The notes under the pieces were generated by a model. It was not told the DNA's origin, did no database searches, and saw nothing but the letters and a program-made list of their open reading frames with translations. 64,000 nucleotides of DNA from Rhodococcus rhodnii (GTDB lineage: Bacteria; Actinomycetota; Actinomycetes; Mycobacteriales; Pseudonocardiaceae), in the NCBI GenBank assembly GCA_000720375.1, contig JOAA01000014.1:1-64000 (forward strand). Reading direction: 5' to 3'. Positions within the stretch are counted from its first letter, which is position 1. Each line of letters opens with the position of its first letter. This document shows, piece by piece, positions 15,038-23,343 of the stretch. Made by a program: the position numbers and the translations under genes.

Positions 15038-16840
15038 GTGCGGCGCGTACTCAGCGTGCTGGCAGCGGTTGCCGTAGCACTGCCTGTAATTCCTGCGTCG
15101 GCGCAAGCGGCGCAGGGACCCGTTTTCAAGGACGGTCAAGCCCAGCCGGTGTTCAACCCGGCCGACATCGTCCGCGACAACGTGTGGGTGACCGCGCCGG
15201 TCGACAGCGACCGCGATGGCAAAGACGACCTAGTACACGTGGAGGTGGTCAGACCAAGGGCCACCGAACAGGGCTTGCGCGTTCCGGTTGTCTACCAGGC
15301 ATCCCCGTACTACGCGGGCGGTAACGACGTCGCGAACCACAACGTGGACGTCGAACTGCACTCGCCGACATGGCCGGGGCACCACCGCAACGGCACTGCC
15401 GGTGACGAGCGTGTCGCCGCGGCGGTCGGCCCGAACCCGGCCATCACTTGGCGTTACGAGCAGTACTTCACCGCACGCGGGTTCGCTGTGGTGTACGCGG
15501 AATCGTTGGGCAGTGGTCAGTCGACCGGCTGCCCGACCTCCGGCGGCCGCAACGAGACCATCGGCGCGAAGTCCGTTGTGGACTGGTTGAACGGCAGGGC
15601 CAAGGCGCAGGACGCCAACGGCGCCAAGGTCGACGCCAAGTGGGCGACCGGAAGTGTCGGCATGATGGGCGTTTCCTACAACGGAACGCTGCCGAACGCG
15701 GTCGCCACGACCGGTGTCCGTGGCCTGGACGCGATCGTGCCGATCGCCGCGATCTCCAGCTGGTACGACTACTACCGCCAGGACGGCGCCGTCGTGGCGC
15801 CCGGCACGTTCCAGGGCGAGGACCTCGACGTGCTCGCCGAGTACGTCTACACCCGCGCCGACAAGGAGATCTGCAAGCCGGTCATCGAGGAGATCCGGCA
15901 GAAGCAGGACCGGATCACCGGTGACTACAGCCCGTTCTGGCACGAGCGCAACTACCTCAAGGACGTGCACAACGTCCGCGCCGCGACCCTGGTCGTGCAC
16001 GGACTGAGCGACTGGAACGTCAAGGACCTGCACGCCGAGCAGTGGTACGAGGCGATCAAGAAGGTCGGCGTGCCGCACAAGATCTGGTGGCACCAGGGCG
16101 CGCACGCGGACCCGTACAACATCCGCCGCGAGGAGTGGCTGGTCGCGCTGAACCGCTGGTTCACCCGCTATCTCTACAAGCAGCAGAACGGGGTGGAGCG
16201 CGAACCGCGCGCGACCATCCAGCGTGAAGACAAGTCCTGGGTGGAGGAAGCCGAATGGCCCGCGCCCGGCACGTCATCCGCCCCGCTCTACCTCGGCGCC
16301 GGTGGCACGGCCCGCGGCACCCTGGGCACCTCGCCGAGCCACCGCCAGGGCACGGAGTCGCTGACGGACGACGCGACCAAGACAGCCGAGACCCTCGTCA
16401 ACGCGGCCAGCTCGCCGCACCGTCTGTCGTACTCGACCGGCGTGACCAAGAAGGACGTCCGGCTGTCCGGCCGGGGCAAGGTGGACCTGCGGGCCTCGTT
16501 CAGCCGGCCGGCCGCGAACATCACCGCGCTGCTGGTCGACCGGGCACCCGACGGCACGAGCAAGATCGTCACCCGAGGCTGGACCGACCCGCAGAACCGG
16601 CTCAGCCCGTGGCTGACCATCCCGGTCACGCCGGGCCGCGAGTACAACGTCGAGGTCGAGTTCGAACCCAAGGACTACGTCTTCGCGGCCGGCCACAGGA
16701 TCGAATTCGTGCTGCTGTCGAGTGACTTCGATTACACCCTGCGGCCGAAACCGGGCGCCGGGATCTCTCTCGATGTCGATGAAACCGCCGTTGACCTGCC
16801 GATTGTCGGCGGGAAGCGCGCCCTGCGGGAAGCGTTGTAA
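15038..16840 (+). CDS. Secreted Xaa-Pro dipeptidyl-peptidase (peptidase S15 family)
   Basis: About 600 residues. The GTG at 15038 is preferred to an upstream TTG because a G-rich ribosome-binding site (TTTGGGGG) precedes it and the Sec signal peptide then begins directly (RRVLSVLAAVAVALPVIPASAQA). The S15 alpha/beta-hydrolase core carries the nucleophile in GMMGVSYNG, the acid in GLSDWNV and the histidine in HQGAHADP. A C-terminal jelly-roll (X-Pro peptidase C-terminal domain) ends near KDYVFAAGHRIEFVLL. It would remove X-Pro dipeptides from exported or environmental peptides. It is 30 bp downstream of the MFS gene and may share its transcript. Confidence 0.9.
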   Translation: MRRVLSVLAAVAVALPVIPASAQAAQGPVFKDGQAQPVFNPADIVRDNVWVTAPVDSDRDGKDDLVHVEVVRPRATEQGLRVPVVYQASPYYAGGNDVANHNVDVELHSPTWPGHHRNGTAGDERVAAAVGPNPAITWRYEQYFTARGFAVVYAESLGSGQSTGCPTSGGRNETIGAKSVVDWLNGRAKAQDANGAKVDAKWATGSVGMMGVSYNGTLPNAVATTGVRGLDAIVPIAAISSWYDYYRQDGAVVAPGTFQGEDLDVLAEYVYTRADKEICKPVIEEIRQKQDRITGDYSPFWHERNYLKDVHNVRAATLVVHGLSDWNVKDLHAEQWYEAIKKVGVPHKIWWHQGAHADPYNIRREEWLVALNRWFTRYLYKQQNGVEREPRATIQREDKSWVEEAEWPAPGTSSAPLYLGAGGTARGTLGTSPSHRQGTESLTDDATKTAETLVNAASSPHRLSYSTGVTKKDVRLSGRGKVDLRASFSRPAANITALLVDRAPDGTSKIVTRGWTDPQNRLSPWLTIPVTPGREYNVEVEFEPKDYVFAAGHRIEFVLLSSDFDYTLRPKPGAGISLDVDETAVDLPIVGGKRALREAL

Positions 16841-16843
16841 ATC

Positions 16844-16873
16844 TTCGCCGCGTTGATGTTCGCCGCGTTGATG
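16844..16873. repeat. 15-bp exact tandem repeat in the peptidase 3' flank
   Basis: Two identical units of TTCGCCGCGTTGATG lie end to end just after the S15 peptidase stop codon. The rest of the 140-bp gap before the next gene shows no other clear structure. It is possibly the same slippage tendency seen elsewhere in the window. Confidence 0.9.
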
Positions 16874-16980
16874 TTCTCAGTGGCGGGCATGCCTCGCGCT
16901 CAGCTGATGTTCAGCTGACCAAGGGACCCTGACGGTATGCGGCCGTCGGGGGCCGCTTGGCAGAGGTGGAGGGGCGCGAC

Positions 16981-17655
16981 ATGCTGCGCAACGAGGTGAT
17001 CAGCTGGGACACCGCCAGCCGTCAGGGCGGCAGGCAGTTCAACGCGGACGCGGTCGGCGCGTCCAGGGACGGCGAGAGCGTCGTGTTCGCTCTCGCCGAC
17101 GGAATCGGCGACTCGATTTGGGCGGGTGAGGCCGCCAGGGTCGCCTCAGGCGTCGCGGCCCGTACGTCCACGGCCGCGGGTCCTGTCGAAGCGGTGCTCG
17201 CGGCTCAGCGTGCGCTGGAGGCCCTGAACACGGGTTCCGACGCGGTGCTTGTGGTCGCGATGCCGTACGCCGACGGCTATCAGGTCGCGTGGGTCGGGGA
17301 CGCTCGGGCGTACACGTGGGACGGCGTCGAGCTCAAGCAGGTGACGACCGACCAGACCATGGCCGAGTACTTCCGGCTGCACGACTCGGTGCCCACCCCT
17401 CGGATGGAGCACGTGGTGACGAACTCACTGCGGACGACCTCTGAGGAGCGCATCGGCCGGGCGACCGTGACCGACTTCAAGAGCCTGTTGCTGTCCAGCG
17501 ACGGCGTGCACAAGGTGGTTTCGCCGGAGACGATCCAGGCCGTGCTGGCCGAGCAGGGCACGAGCACATTGTCCCGTGTGTCCACTTTGGTCGATACGGC
17601 GATGGTGCTCGGCGGCACGGACAACGCCACCGCCTTGCTGGTCAGCACCCGCTGA
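16981..17655 (+). CDS. PP2C-type serine/threonine phosphatase (short form)
   Basis: A 224-residue minimal PP2C domain. Visible motifs are SRQGGRQFNADAVG, FALADGIGDSI (metal Asp), VAWVGDARAYTW, LLLSSDGVHKVV and GGTDNATALLV (metal Asp). There are no ribbons, membrane segment or tail, unlike the operon phosphatase at 5.6-6.6 kb. The ATG at 16981 is chosen because GGAGG lies eight bases upstream. It overlaps the convergent hydrolase by 14 bp. No kinase is adjacent; the target is unknown. Confidence 0.88.
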   Translation: MLRNEVISWDTASRQGGRQFNADAVGASRDGESVVFALADGIGDSIWAGEAARVASGVAARTSTAAGPVEAVLAAQRALEALNTGSDAVLVVAMPYADGYQVAWVGDARAYTWDGVELKQVTTDQTMAEYFRLHDSVPTPRMEHVVTNSLRTTSEERIGRATVTDFKSLLLSSDGVHKVVSPETIQAVLAEQGTSTLSRVSTLVDTAMVLGGTDNATALLVSTR

Positions 17656-18451
17656 TCCAGTCGAGTGCTTCGGCGGAGCGGTTGAGCACGGAAATGTGAC
17701 CGTCTCCGGGACTGCGCCGTAGTTCGGCCGTCGGGCATTGGGCGGCCAGCCACACGCTATGACTCACGGGGATCATCCGGTCCTCGTCGCCGTGGAGCAA
17801 AAGCGTCGGGGCTGTTATCCGTGCAGGATCACAGCCCCACGGCGTGACATAGGCGATGTCGTCGTCGATCAGCCCATCCGGCCCCGCTGCGATCGCCGGG
17901 CCGACAACATCGTTGAGCCACGACTGCGAACCTGACAGTGCGTCGTGGTCCGCCGCGGTGAAAACCTCGGGATCGAATTCGGCCGACGCCTCATGCTTTG
18001 CCTTCGCCTCCCGCCCGGCTGCCGCGGCTCGCAGCGAGGCTGCACTGTGCATCCCGCCGAACCAGTCGAGTCCTTTCGCGTCAAAGGGAGCGACCGTGGT
18101 CATCGCGGCGACGGCGATCACCCGGTCTCCCAGCAGGGCGCCACAAGCGACCGCATGCGAGCCACCGCCCGAGTGGCCCATGACGGCGAACTCCTTGATA
18201 CCCAAGGCATCGGCGACCGCGCTGACCAACCCGGCCGCAGAACCGACAGTCCTGCCAGGGACAGGCGTGGACGTGCCGTAAGCCGGTCGGTCGTAGGAAA
18301 CCCAGCGGATGCCCGGGGTGTTGGCCAGTGGCGCGGGAGGCGCCCCAAGATTCGGTGTGCCGTGGTGCCAGAACACCGTCAGATCGGCCGGGCCGGTGTC
18401 GTAGATGTGCAGAACCTGCCCGTTCGGCAGGCCCAGGTCTCTTTCGATCAC
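17642..18451 (-). CDS. Alpha/beta hydrolase
   Basis: A 269-residue alpha/beta-hydrolase fold protein. The nucleophile elbow is MGHSGGGS, the oxyanion/N-terminal motif HHGTP, the acid region LLLHGDEDRMIP and the histidine GDGHIS. The GTG at 18451 (VIERDLGLPNGQ) is preferred: an upstream ATG at 18484 would start inside a strong terminator hairpin. The substrate is unknown; such proteins are esterases, epoxide hydrolases or C-C hydrolases. Confidence 0.8.
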   Translation of the reverse strand: MIERDLGLPNGQVLHIYDTGPADLTVFWHHGTPNLGAPPAPLANTPGIRWVSYDRPAYGTSTPVPGRTVGSAAGLVSAVADALGIKEFAVMGHSGGGSHAVACGALLGDRVIAVAAMTTVAPFDAKGLDWFGGMHSAASLRAAAAGREAKAKHEASAEFDPEVFTAADHDALSGSQSWLNDVVGPAIAAGPDGLIDDDIAYVTPWGCDPARITAPTLLLHGDEDRMIPVSHSVWLAAQCPTAELRRSPGDGHISVLNRSAEALDWISGC

Positions 18452-18468
18452 TGGCAGAGCATAGGAGA

Positions 18469-18508
18469 ACGCCGGTATGCGCATGCAGGCAACAGCGCAT
18501 ACCGGCGT
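18469..18508 (-). terminator. Hairpin terminator after the GH27 gene
   Basis: Perfect 14-bp arms, 18469-18482 (ACGCCGGTATGCGC) and 18495-18508, are separated by a 12-nt loop and begin 11 bp after the GH27 stop codon. In the minus direction no T-run follows, as is common in actinobacteria. It separates the galactosidase operon from the downstream hydrolase. Confidence 0.75.
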
Positions 18509-18519
18509 AGCTTTTCCCG

Positions 18520-19896
18520 TTACCAGACCTTCAGCAGCTTGGTGCCGTGCGGCGGGATCGTGGCTTCGAATCCGTCGCGGTGCTTGCCGAGGTACTTGTC
18601 CGCCCACACGTCACGAACGTGCTTGCGGCCGTCAAACCCGAAGTCCTTCCAGTTCGCCCGGACGGTCTTGGCCTCGGAACCCAGGTTGAACAACGCGACG
18701 GTGTACGAGCCGTCCTTGTTGCGTGCCCACCAGACCGGCTGGTCGGTGTTCGGGTCGACCGGCTTGGCCGGGCGGCCCTGCTGGTTGAGCGCGAGCACCT
18801 CCCGGTTGGTCAGCAGCTTCACGCCCAGATCGTCCAGTTTGGTCACATCGTCGCCCACATACAGCGGGGACGCGGTGATCGCCCAGAACGTCATGTAGCT
18901 GTAGCGCTCGTCGACGGTCAGGCCGTCCATCTCACCGTTGCCGACGTTGAGCGTGTCCAGGTCGTGCCAGCCGCCCGGGCCGGAGTGCTGGAGCCACGGC
19001 GGCAGGTCCTTCCACCGGTCGTTGACCGAGTTCTCCCACGTCACCAAGGTCGAGCAGTAGCACTCGACGTCGGTGTCGATCCGCCAGCCGTTCGAGGATT
19101 TCTTCCAGTCCTCGATGTAGGTGATGTCGATCGACCAGGAGATCTCGATGTGCACCTTGCGACCGGTCTTGTCGAAGGCCTTGCGGTACGCGGCGATCTC
19201 GTCCCGGTTGTCGTACTGCGGGCCGCTCTTCCACGAACCCGGGCCGACGCCGTCGATCTTCAGGAAGTCGTAGCCCCAGTCGGCGAACATGGTCGCGATG
19301 GAGTCGATGTACTTCTGCGAGCATGGGTTCGAGAAGTCGAGCTTGTACGAGCTGTCCCAGCCGTTGGTCGTGCGCTTGTCCGGGTAGATCAGGTCGTGGG
19401 TGCTGCAGCCGGGCGCGTCCTTGACCGGGAAGTCGCCGTTGTCGACCACGCCCTTGGCCAGTCCGACCGGGATGTAGATGCCCGCCTTGAGGCCCTTTTT
19501 GTGGATGTAGTCGGCCATCCACTTCATGCCATGCGGGAACCGTTCCTTGTTCGGCGTGGGGCGGCCGTACTCGTCGTAGCCGAAGTTCCAGGCCCAGTCG
19601 GCCCACCAGCCGGCATCCATGTTGATGTAGTCGTAGCCGTACCGCTTGAGCTTCGAGGCGACGGCGTCGGTCTGCTTGATGACGTTGGCCTCGTTGAGCC
19701 AGCTGTAGTCACCCTTGGGGTTGAGCCCGGGATACTTGCTGGACTGCATGCTCCAGCTGCTCCAGCCCATGTAGGGCTTTTCGGCCAGCTTGTCACGGCC
19801 GTAGCCGTAGTCGGCCTCGGGCGTTGCCGACGCGGGCGCCGTGACGGTGAGCGCGAGCGCCGCGCCGAGCAGGTAGGTGAGTGGTCTTCTCAGCAT
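18520..19896 (-). CDS. Secreted GH27 alpha-galactosidase
   Basis: A 458-residue glycoside hydrolase with a Sec signal (LTYLLGAALALTVTAPASA). The (beta/alpha)8 barrel shows the GH27 hallmarks KPYMGWSSWS, YDYINMDAGWW and the nucleophile motif YDFLKIDGVG near residue 212; DTDVECY lies in the region of the acid/base Asp. A C-terminal beta-sandwich ends in PHGTKLLKV. It should release terminal alpha-galactose from galactomannan or raffinose-type sugars outside the cell. The start at 19896 is used because the longer frame lacks a signal peptide and GGGAAAGGG precedes this ATG. It lies 11 bp downstream of a second secreted enzyme, in an operon headed by a ROK regulator. Confidence 0.9.
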   Translation of the reverse strand: MLRRPLTYLLGAALALTVTAPASATPEADYGYGRDKLAEKPYMGWSSWSMQSSKYPGLNPKGDYSWLNEANVIKQTDAVASKLKRYGYDYINMDAGWWADWAWNFGYDEYGRPTPNKERFPHGMKWMADYIHKKGLKAGIYIPVGLAKGVVDNGDFPVKDAPGCSTHDLIYPDKRTTNGWDSSYKLDFSNPCSQKYIDSIATMFADWGYDFLKIDGVGPGSWKSGPQYDNRDEIAAYRKAFDKTGRKVHIEISWSIDITYIEDWKKSSNGWRIDTDVECYCSTLVTWENSVNDRWKDLPPWLQHSGPGGWHDLDTLNVGNGEMDGLTVDERYSYMTFWAITASPLYVGDDVTKLDDLGVKLLTNREVLALNQQGRPAKPVDPNTDQPVWWARNKDGSYTVALFNLGSEAKTVRANWKDFGFDGRKHVRDVWADKYLGKHRDGFEATIPPHGTKLLKVW

Positions 19897-19907
19897 GGGC
19901 CCTTTCC

Positions 19908-22082
19908 CTACGAGTTGATCTTGTAGATGACCGCGTCCTCGCTCGGCACGGTGATCTCGGTGTGTCCGCGAGAGGTGAAGGTCTTGCCGGACCACAACTC
20001 CGTGAGCGTGTTGCGGTGCTGCAGGCCGATCCGCTCCGGGTCGATCTGGAACTTGCGTGGCCCGGACTTGTCGAAGTTGAACACCGCGAGGTACGTGTCG
20101 TTGCCGTGGTGCAGCACGTACATGTTGTTGGCCTTGAAACCCGTGTCCCCTTCGACGGGACGGAACGTACGGCCGATCTTGGCGATCGCGTTGATCCGCG
20201 GGTTGTTCAAGAACTTCTCGGCGCGGCGCTTGAGCTCCGGGTCACCACCCGCGCTGTAGTCGTCGCTGATCAGGTACACGCCCGTGATCACGGCCGAGGT
20301 GACCCTGGCGCGGTTGTAGTTCTCCGGCCAGATCCGCGGCTGCGCCGGATTCGTGCCGTCGAACAGCAACGCCTTGTTGTCCTTGTCGTAGTAGTAGTTG
20401 CCGAACTGGATGTGGTCGCCGTCGTTGTACTCGTAGACCTCGTCCAGCCACCAGCCGTAGGTCACCGAGTTGAGCAGGTTCTCGGTGCTCTTCTGGTACA
20501 GGTCCGGCTTTTCCTCGTGCCAGTTGTTCATCGAGCCGTGCACGTCGCACGAGATCCGCCGGGCGTTGCCGTACTGACCCATGAACAGCGGGGAGATCGC
20601 CAGGTCGATGAAGGTGTCCGGGCCTGCCCAGTCGACGACTTTCCTCATTCCCTTGTGGAACGCTTGAAGTCCGGTGTGGACTGTCGGGTCGAACCAGCTG
20701 TCGGACTCCAGCATGCCGTGCGTGAAGAAGTCCATCTTCACGTAACGCACACCGAGTTCACGGAACTTCGTCAGCGCCAGTCGGGAACGGTTGAGCACAC
20801 CGGGGTTCGTCGGGTCCAACGCCCAGCCGCCGTTGAGCAGGATCGGCTCACCGTTGGCCTTCAACGCCATCTGCCGCAGCGTCTGGTTCGGACAGCCGTC
20901 GCACAGTGCGGTCCCGCCGATCTGGTTGTCGATGCCTTCCTTCCAGAAGTTGGTGAACGGCTGGAAGTACAGCGCGGGCTCCTGGCCGTTGGCCTTCACA
21001 TGTGCGACGTAGTCCTCGACCTTCTTCCAGCTGGTGCCTGGGCTTTCGAACTGCCACTGCGGGTCCAGCATCGCGTCCCAGTACGAGTCGATGCCCACGT
21101 AGGGCTTCGTCTCACCCTTGAACTCGGGCAGTTTCTGGGCGATGAAGTCACTGGTCTCGTTCATCAGCGCGGGGTTGGCGACGGTCGAACCGAGCCCGCC
21201 CCACGAGTTGTAGCCGAACGGTGTGCCCTTGTTCCACGTACGAGTCCCGGTGACTTTGGCGTTCGCGCGGCCGAAGGTCTCCATTCCCGAGCGCCAGTCG
21301 TCGAAGTAGCCGACCATCATCCGCGGCGAAGTCACGGTCGTGCCGGAAATCGGCCTGTGCGGCAAGGAATCCCGGTGATGCTGGTACTTGTTGTCGGCCG
21401 TGCCGTAGTCGTACTGGTAGTCCGTCAGACCTGCGGTGACTTCGAGCCGGTCGAGCTTGCCGCGACGGCCTTGTGCGGTGATGCCGGACTTCCAGGTGTC
21501 GTGGTCGATCGAGCCGAACACGAACCCGCGCCTGCTGGTGTCGTCGAAGACCGTGGTCACCTCGAAGCTGCGCTGCTTCGGCGTGACTTCGTTGATGGGC
21601 TTGGATTCGTAGCGCACCCACGCGTCATTGTCGACCGGGACCAGCAGCATTCGGCGGTCACCATTCGTACCGATGTCCACGCCGCCGGGGGAGTCGACCA
21701 CGATCGGGCTGATCTTGTTCGTGCTCAGTGTCGTGCCGGAGGACAGCTCGACCTGGACGAAGAAGTGGTCCGGGCCGTCGAAGGTGAATTTCTGCGTGAG
21801 CGTCGGCAGGCCGTAACGCTCGCAGGTGACCACGTTGGCGCGGTATCGGCAGCCGTTGCGGTAGTCCTTTGTGGAAACCGTCCGGTCGCCGAGTTCGACT
21901 TCGCTGGCGAAGGCGTTGATCCGCTTGGCGCCACGCCAGTAGACGTCCGCGGTGCCCCGGCTGCTCTGGTAGACGATCTTCACGTTGCCCTGGCCGAACG
22001 AGGCCGTCGAACTCGCCTCGGCCGGACTGACCAAGCCTGCCAGCACAAGCAGCGATAACCCGGCTACAACACGTCTCTTCAT
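19908..22082 (-). CDS. Secreted clan GH-D alpha-galactosidase-like glycoside hydrolase
   Basis: A 724-residue exported protein with signal RRVVAGLSLLVLAGLVSPAEA. A large N-terminal beta-domain (~25-290) precedes a (beta/alpha)8 barrel with GYNSWGGLGS, VGIDSYWD and the probable nucleophile VRYVKMDFFTHG, then ISCDVHGSMNNW and a C-terminal beta-sandwich (YLAVFNFDKSG). The layout is that of clan GH-D (GH27/GH36/GH31-related) enzymes. I cannot assign the exact GH family from motifs. It is translated between the ROK regulator (21 bp upstream) and the GH27 gene (11 bp downstream), so the pair probably attack alpha-galactosides together. Confidence 0.75.
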   Translation of the reverse strand: MKRRVVAGLSLLVLAGLVSPAEASSTASFGQGNVKIVYQSSRGTADVYWRGAKRINAFASEVELGDRTVSTKDYRNGCRYRANVVTCERYGLPTLTQKFTFDGPDHFFVQVELSSGTTLSTNKISPIVVDSPGGVDIGTNGDRRMLLVPVDNDAWVRYESKPINEVTPKQRSFEVTTVFDDTSRRGFVFGSIDHDTWKSGITAQGRRGKLDRLEVTAGLTDYQYDYGTADNKYQHHRDSLPHRPISGTTVTSPRMMVGYFDDWRSGMETFGRANAKVTGTRTWNKGTPFGYNSWGGLGSTVANPALMNETSDFIAQKLPEFKGETKPYVGIDSYWDAMLDPQWQFESPGTSWKKVEDYVAHVKANGQEPALYFQPFTNFWKEGIDNQIGGTALCDGCPNQTLRQMALKANGEPILLNGGWALDPTNPGVLNRSRLALTKFRELGVRYVKMDFFTHGMLESDSWFDPTVHTGLQAFHKGMRKVVDWAGPDTFIDLAISPLFMGQYGNARRISCDVHGSMNNWHEEKPDLYQKSTENLLNSVTYGWWLDEVYEYNDGDHIQFGNYYYDKDNKALLFDGTNPAQPRIWPENYNRARVTSAVITGVYLISDDYSAGGDPELKRRAEKFLNNPRINAIAKIGRTFRPVEGDTGFKANNMYVLHHGNDTYLAVFNFDKSGPRKFQIDPERIGLQHRNTLTELWSGKTFTSRGHTEITVPSEDAVIYKINS

Positions 22083-22103
22083 TGAGGCGCCCGACTTTCT
22101 TCG

Positions 22104-23264
22104 CTAAGAGATGAACAGCGTCTGCACGGCGATGGCCGCCGCGCCACGTGCCCACTCCTCGAACGGCAGCGGGCGGAGAATGAGTTCGCAGTGCGCGGCG
22201 GCGCCGAACGCCTGCGTGGTGAAGGTTTCCCGGATCTCGTCGGCGAACAGGTCGTACGCGTCCAGCCCTTCACCGGACACGATGATCCGTTCCGGGCCGA
22301 CCAAGTTCGCCATCGAGGCCAGTCCACGGCCGATCGCCACGCCCGCCCTGGCGAAGACTCGCCGCAACGCGACGTCGCCGAGCCGGGCACCTGTGATGAC
22401 CTCTTCCATGGTCAGCCCAGGTTCGCCGGTCGCCGTCCTGGCTTGCCCCACGATCGCGTCGGTGGAGGCGATCGCTTCGACGCATCCGGTGGCGCCGCAG
22501 TGGCACAACGGACCGTCACCGAAGACCGGGATGTGCCCGATCTCGCCCGCGACACCGTGCGATCCGGTCACCACGCTGCCGTTGACCACCAGCCCGCATC
22601 CGATCCCGGTACCCAGGGTGACCAGGGCGAACGAGTCTGCGCCGACGCCGTCGCCGAACCAGCGCTCGGCGACCGTGATCGCTTTGACGTCGTTGTCGAC
22701 CGTGATCTCGAGGTCGATCTTCTCGGCGAGCAGGTCGGCCAGCGGGACGTCACGCCAGTGCAGGAAAGGGGAGTACCGCACGAAGCCTTCGTCACGGTCC
22801 ACGTCGCCCGCGACGGTGACGCCGACGCAATGGGTGCGCTGCTTGTACGCCTTGGATTCGGCGAGCAGCTCGGTGACCATTTCCGAGACACCGTCCACCA
22901 CCGCGTCGACTTTCCGCGACGGCAGCTGGTGGAACTTCGTGACCAGGATCTGCGACCGCAGGTCCGTGACCACGCCGATCAGTTCCCGGTCGGTGATCTT
23001 GACGCCGAGGAAGAACTCGCGATCGGCCCGCAGGTTCAGCGGGCTGGCCGGGCGGCCGACGCCGCCTTGCGCCGAGTCCATCTCGACCAGGTAACCGGCC
23101 TCGATCAGGGGCCGGGACGCCTTGGTGACCGCCGCCGAGGACAAGCCCGTGCGGCGAGCCACGTCCACCCGCGACACCGGGCCCTGGGTGAGGACCGTGG
23201 TGAACACGGTGGCCGCCGCCGGACTGGTGACCGGCGCCCGCCCACTCTGGCGTCGTGGCGTCAT
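22104..23264 (-). CDS. ROK-family transcriptional repressor
   Basis: A 386-residue regulator. The N-terminal winged HTH (~20-75) reads VSRVDVARRTGLSSAAVTKA. A ROK sugar-sensing domain follows with VTVAGDVDRDEG, VTLGTGIGCGLVVNG and the zinc site GHIPVFGDGPLCHCGATGCVE. ROK repressors are released by the substrate sugar; here galactose or an alpha-galactoside is the likely inducer. It heads the minus-strand galactosidase operon and is divergent from the cytoplasmic GH36 gene, sharing a 79-bp promoter region with an XylR/NagC-like palindrome. Confidence 0.9.
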   Translation of the reverse strand: MTPRRQSGRAPVTSPAAATVFTTVLTQGPVSRVDVARRTGLSSAAVTKASRPLIEAGYLVEMDSAQGGVGRPASPLNLRADREFFLGVKITDRELIGVVTDLRSQILVTKFHQLPSRKVDAVVDGVSEMVTELLAESKAYKQRTHCVGVTVAGDVDRDEGFVRYSPFLHWRDVPLADLLAEKIDLEITVDNDVKAITVAERWFGDGVGADSFALVTLGTGIGCGLVVNGSVVTGSHGVAGEIGHIPVFGDGPLCHCGATGCVEAIASTDAIVGQARTATGEPGLTMEEVITGARLGDVALRRVFARAGVAIGRGLASMANLVGPERIIVSGEGLDAYDLFADEIRETFTTQAFGAAAHCELILRPLPFEEWARGAAAIAVQTLFIS

Positions 23265-23283
23265 GCTTCGGTAGCGTAGGTTT

Positions 23284-23313
23284 TATAAATTAACTTCGTC
23301 AAGAAACTAAGTT
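23284..23313. promoter_or_regulatory. Candidate ROK operator and promoter between divergent galactosidase genes
   Basis: The 79-bp divergent gap contains an A/T-rich core (TTTTATAAAT) and an imperfect inverted repeat, TTAACTT...AAACTAA (23290-23309). The outer arms AACTTCGT and ACTAAGTT are likewise near-complementary. It resembles the TTAGTTT-N-AAACTAA half-sites bound by XylR/NagC-type ROK repressors, so it is a good autoregulatory operator controlling both directions. Confidence 0.55.
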
Positions 23314-23343
23314 CTTCCAGGCAGGAAACGCGAGGTCCGCCGC

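Noticed and set aside
19881..22058. 725-codon plus-strand frame opposite the secreted clan GH-D gene
   Set aside because: Antisense shadow of a well-supported glycoside hydrolase; low-complexity translation.
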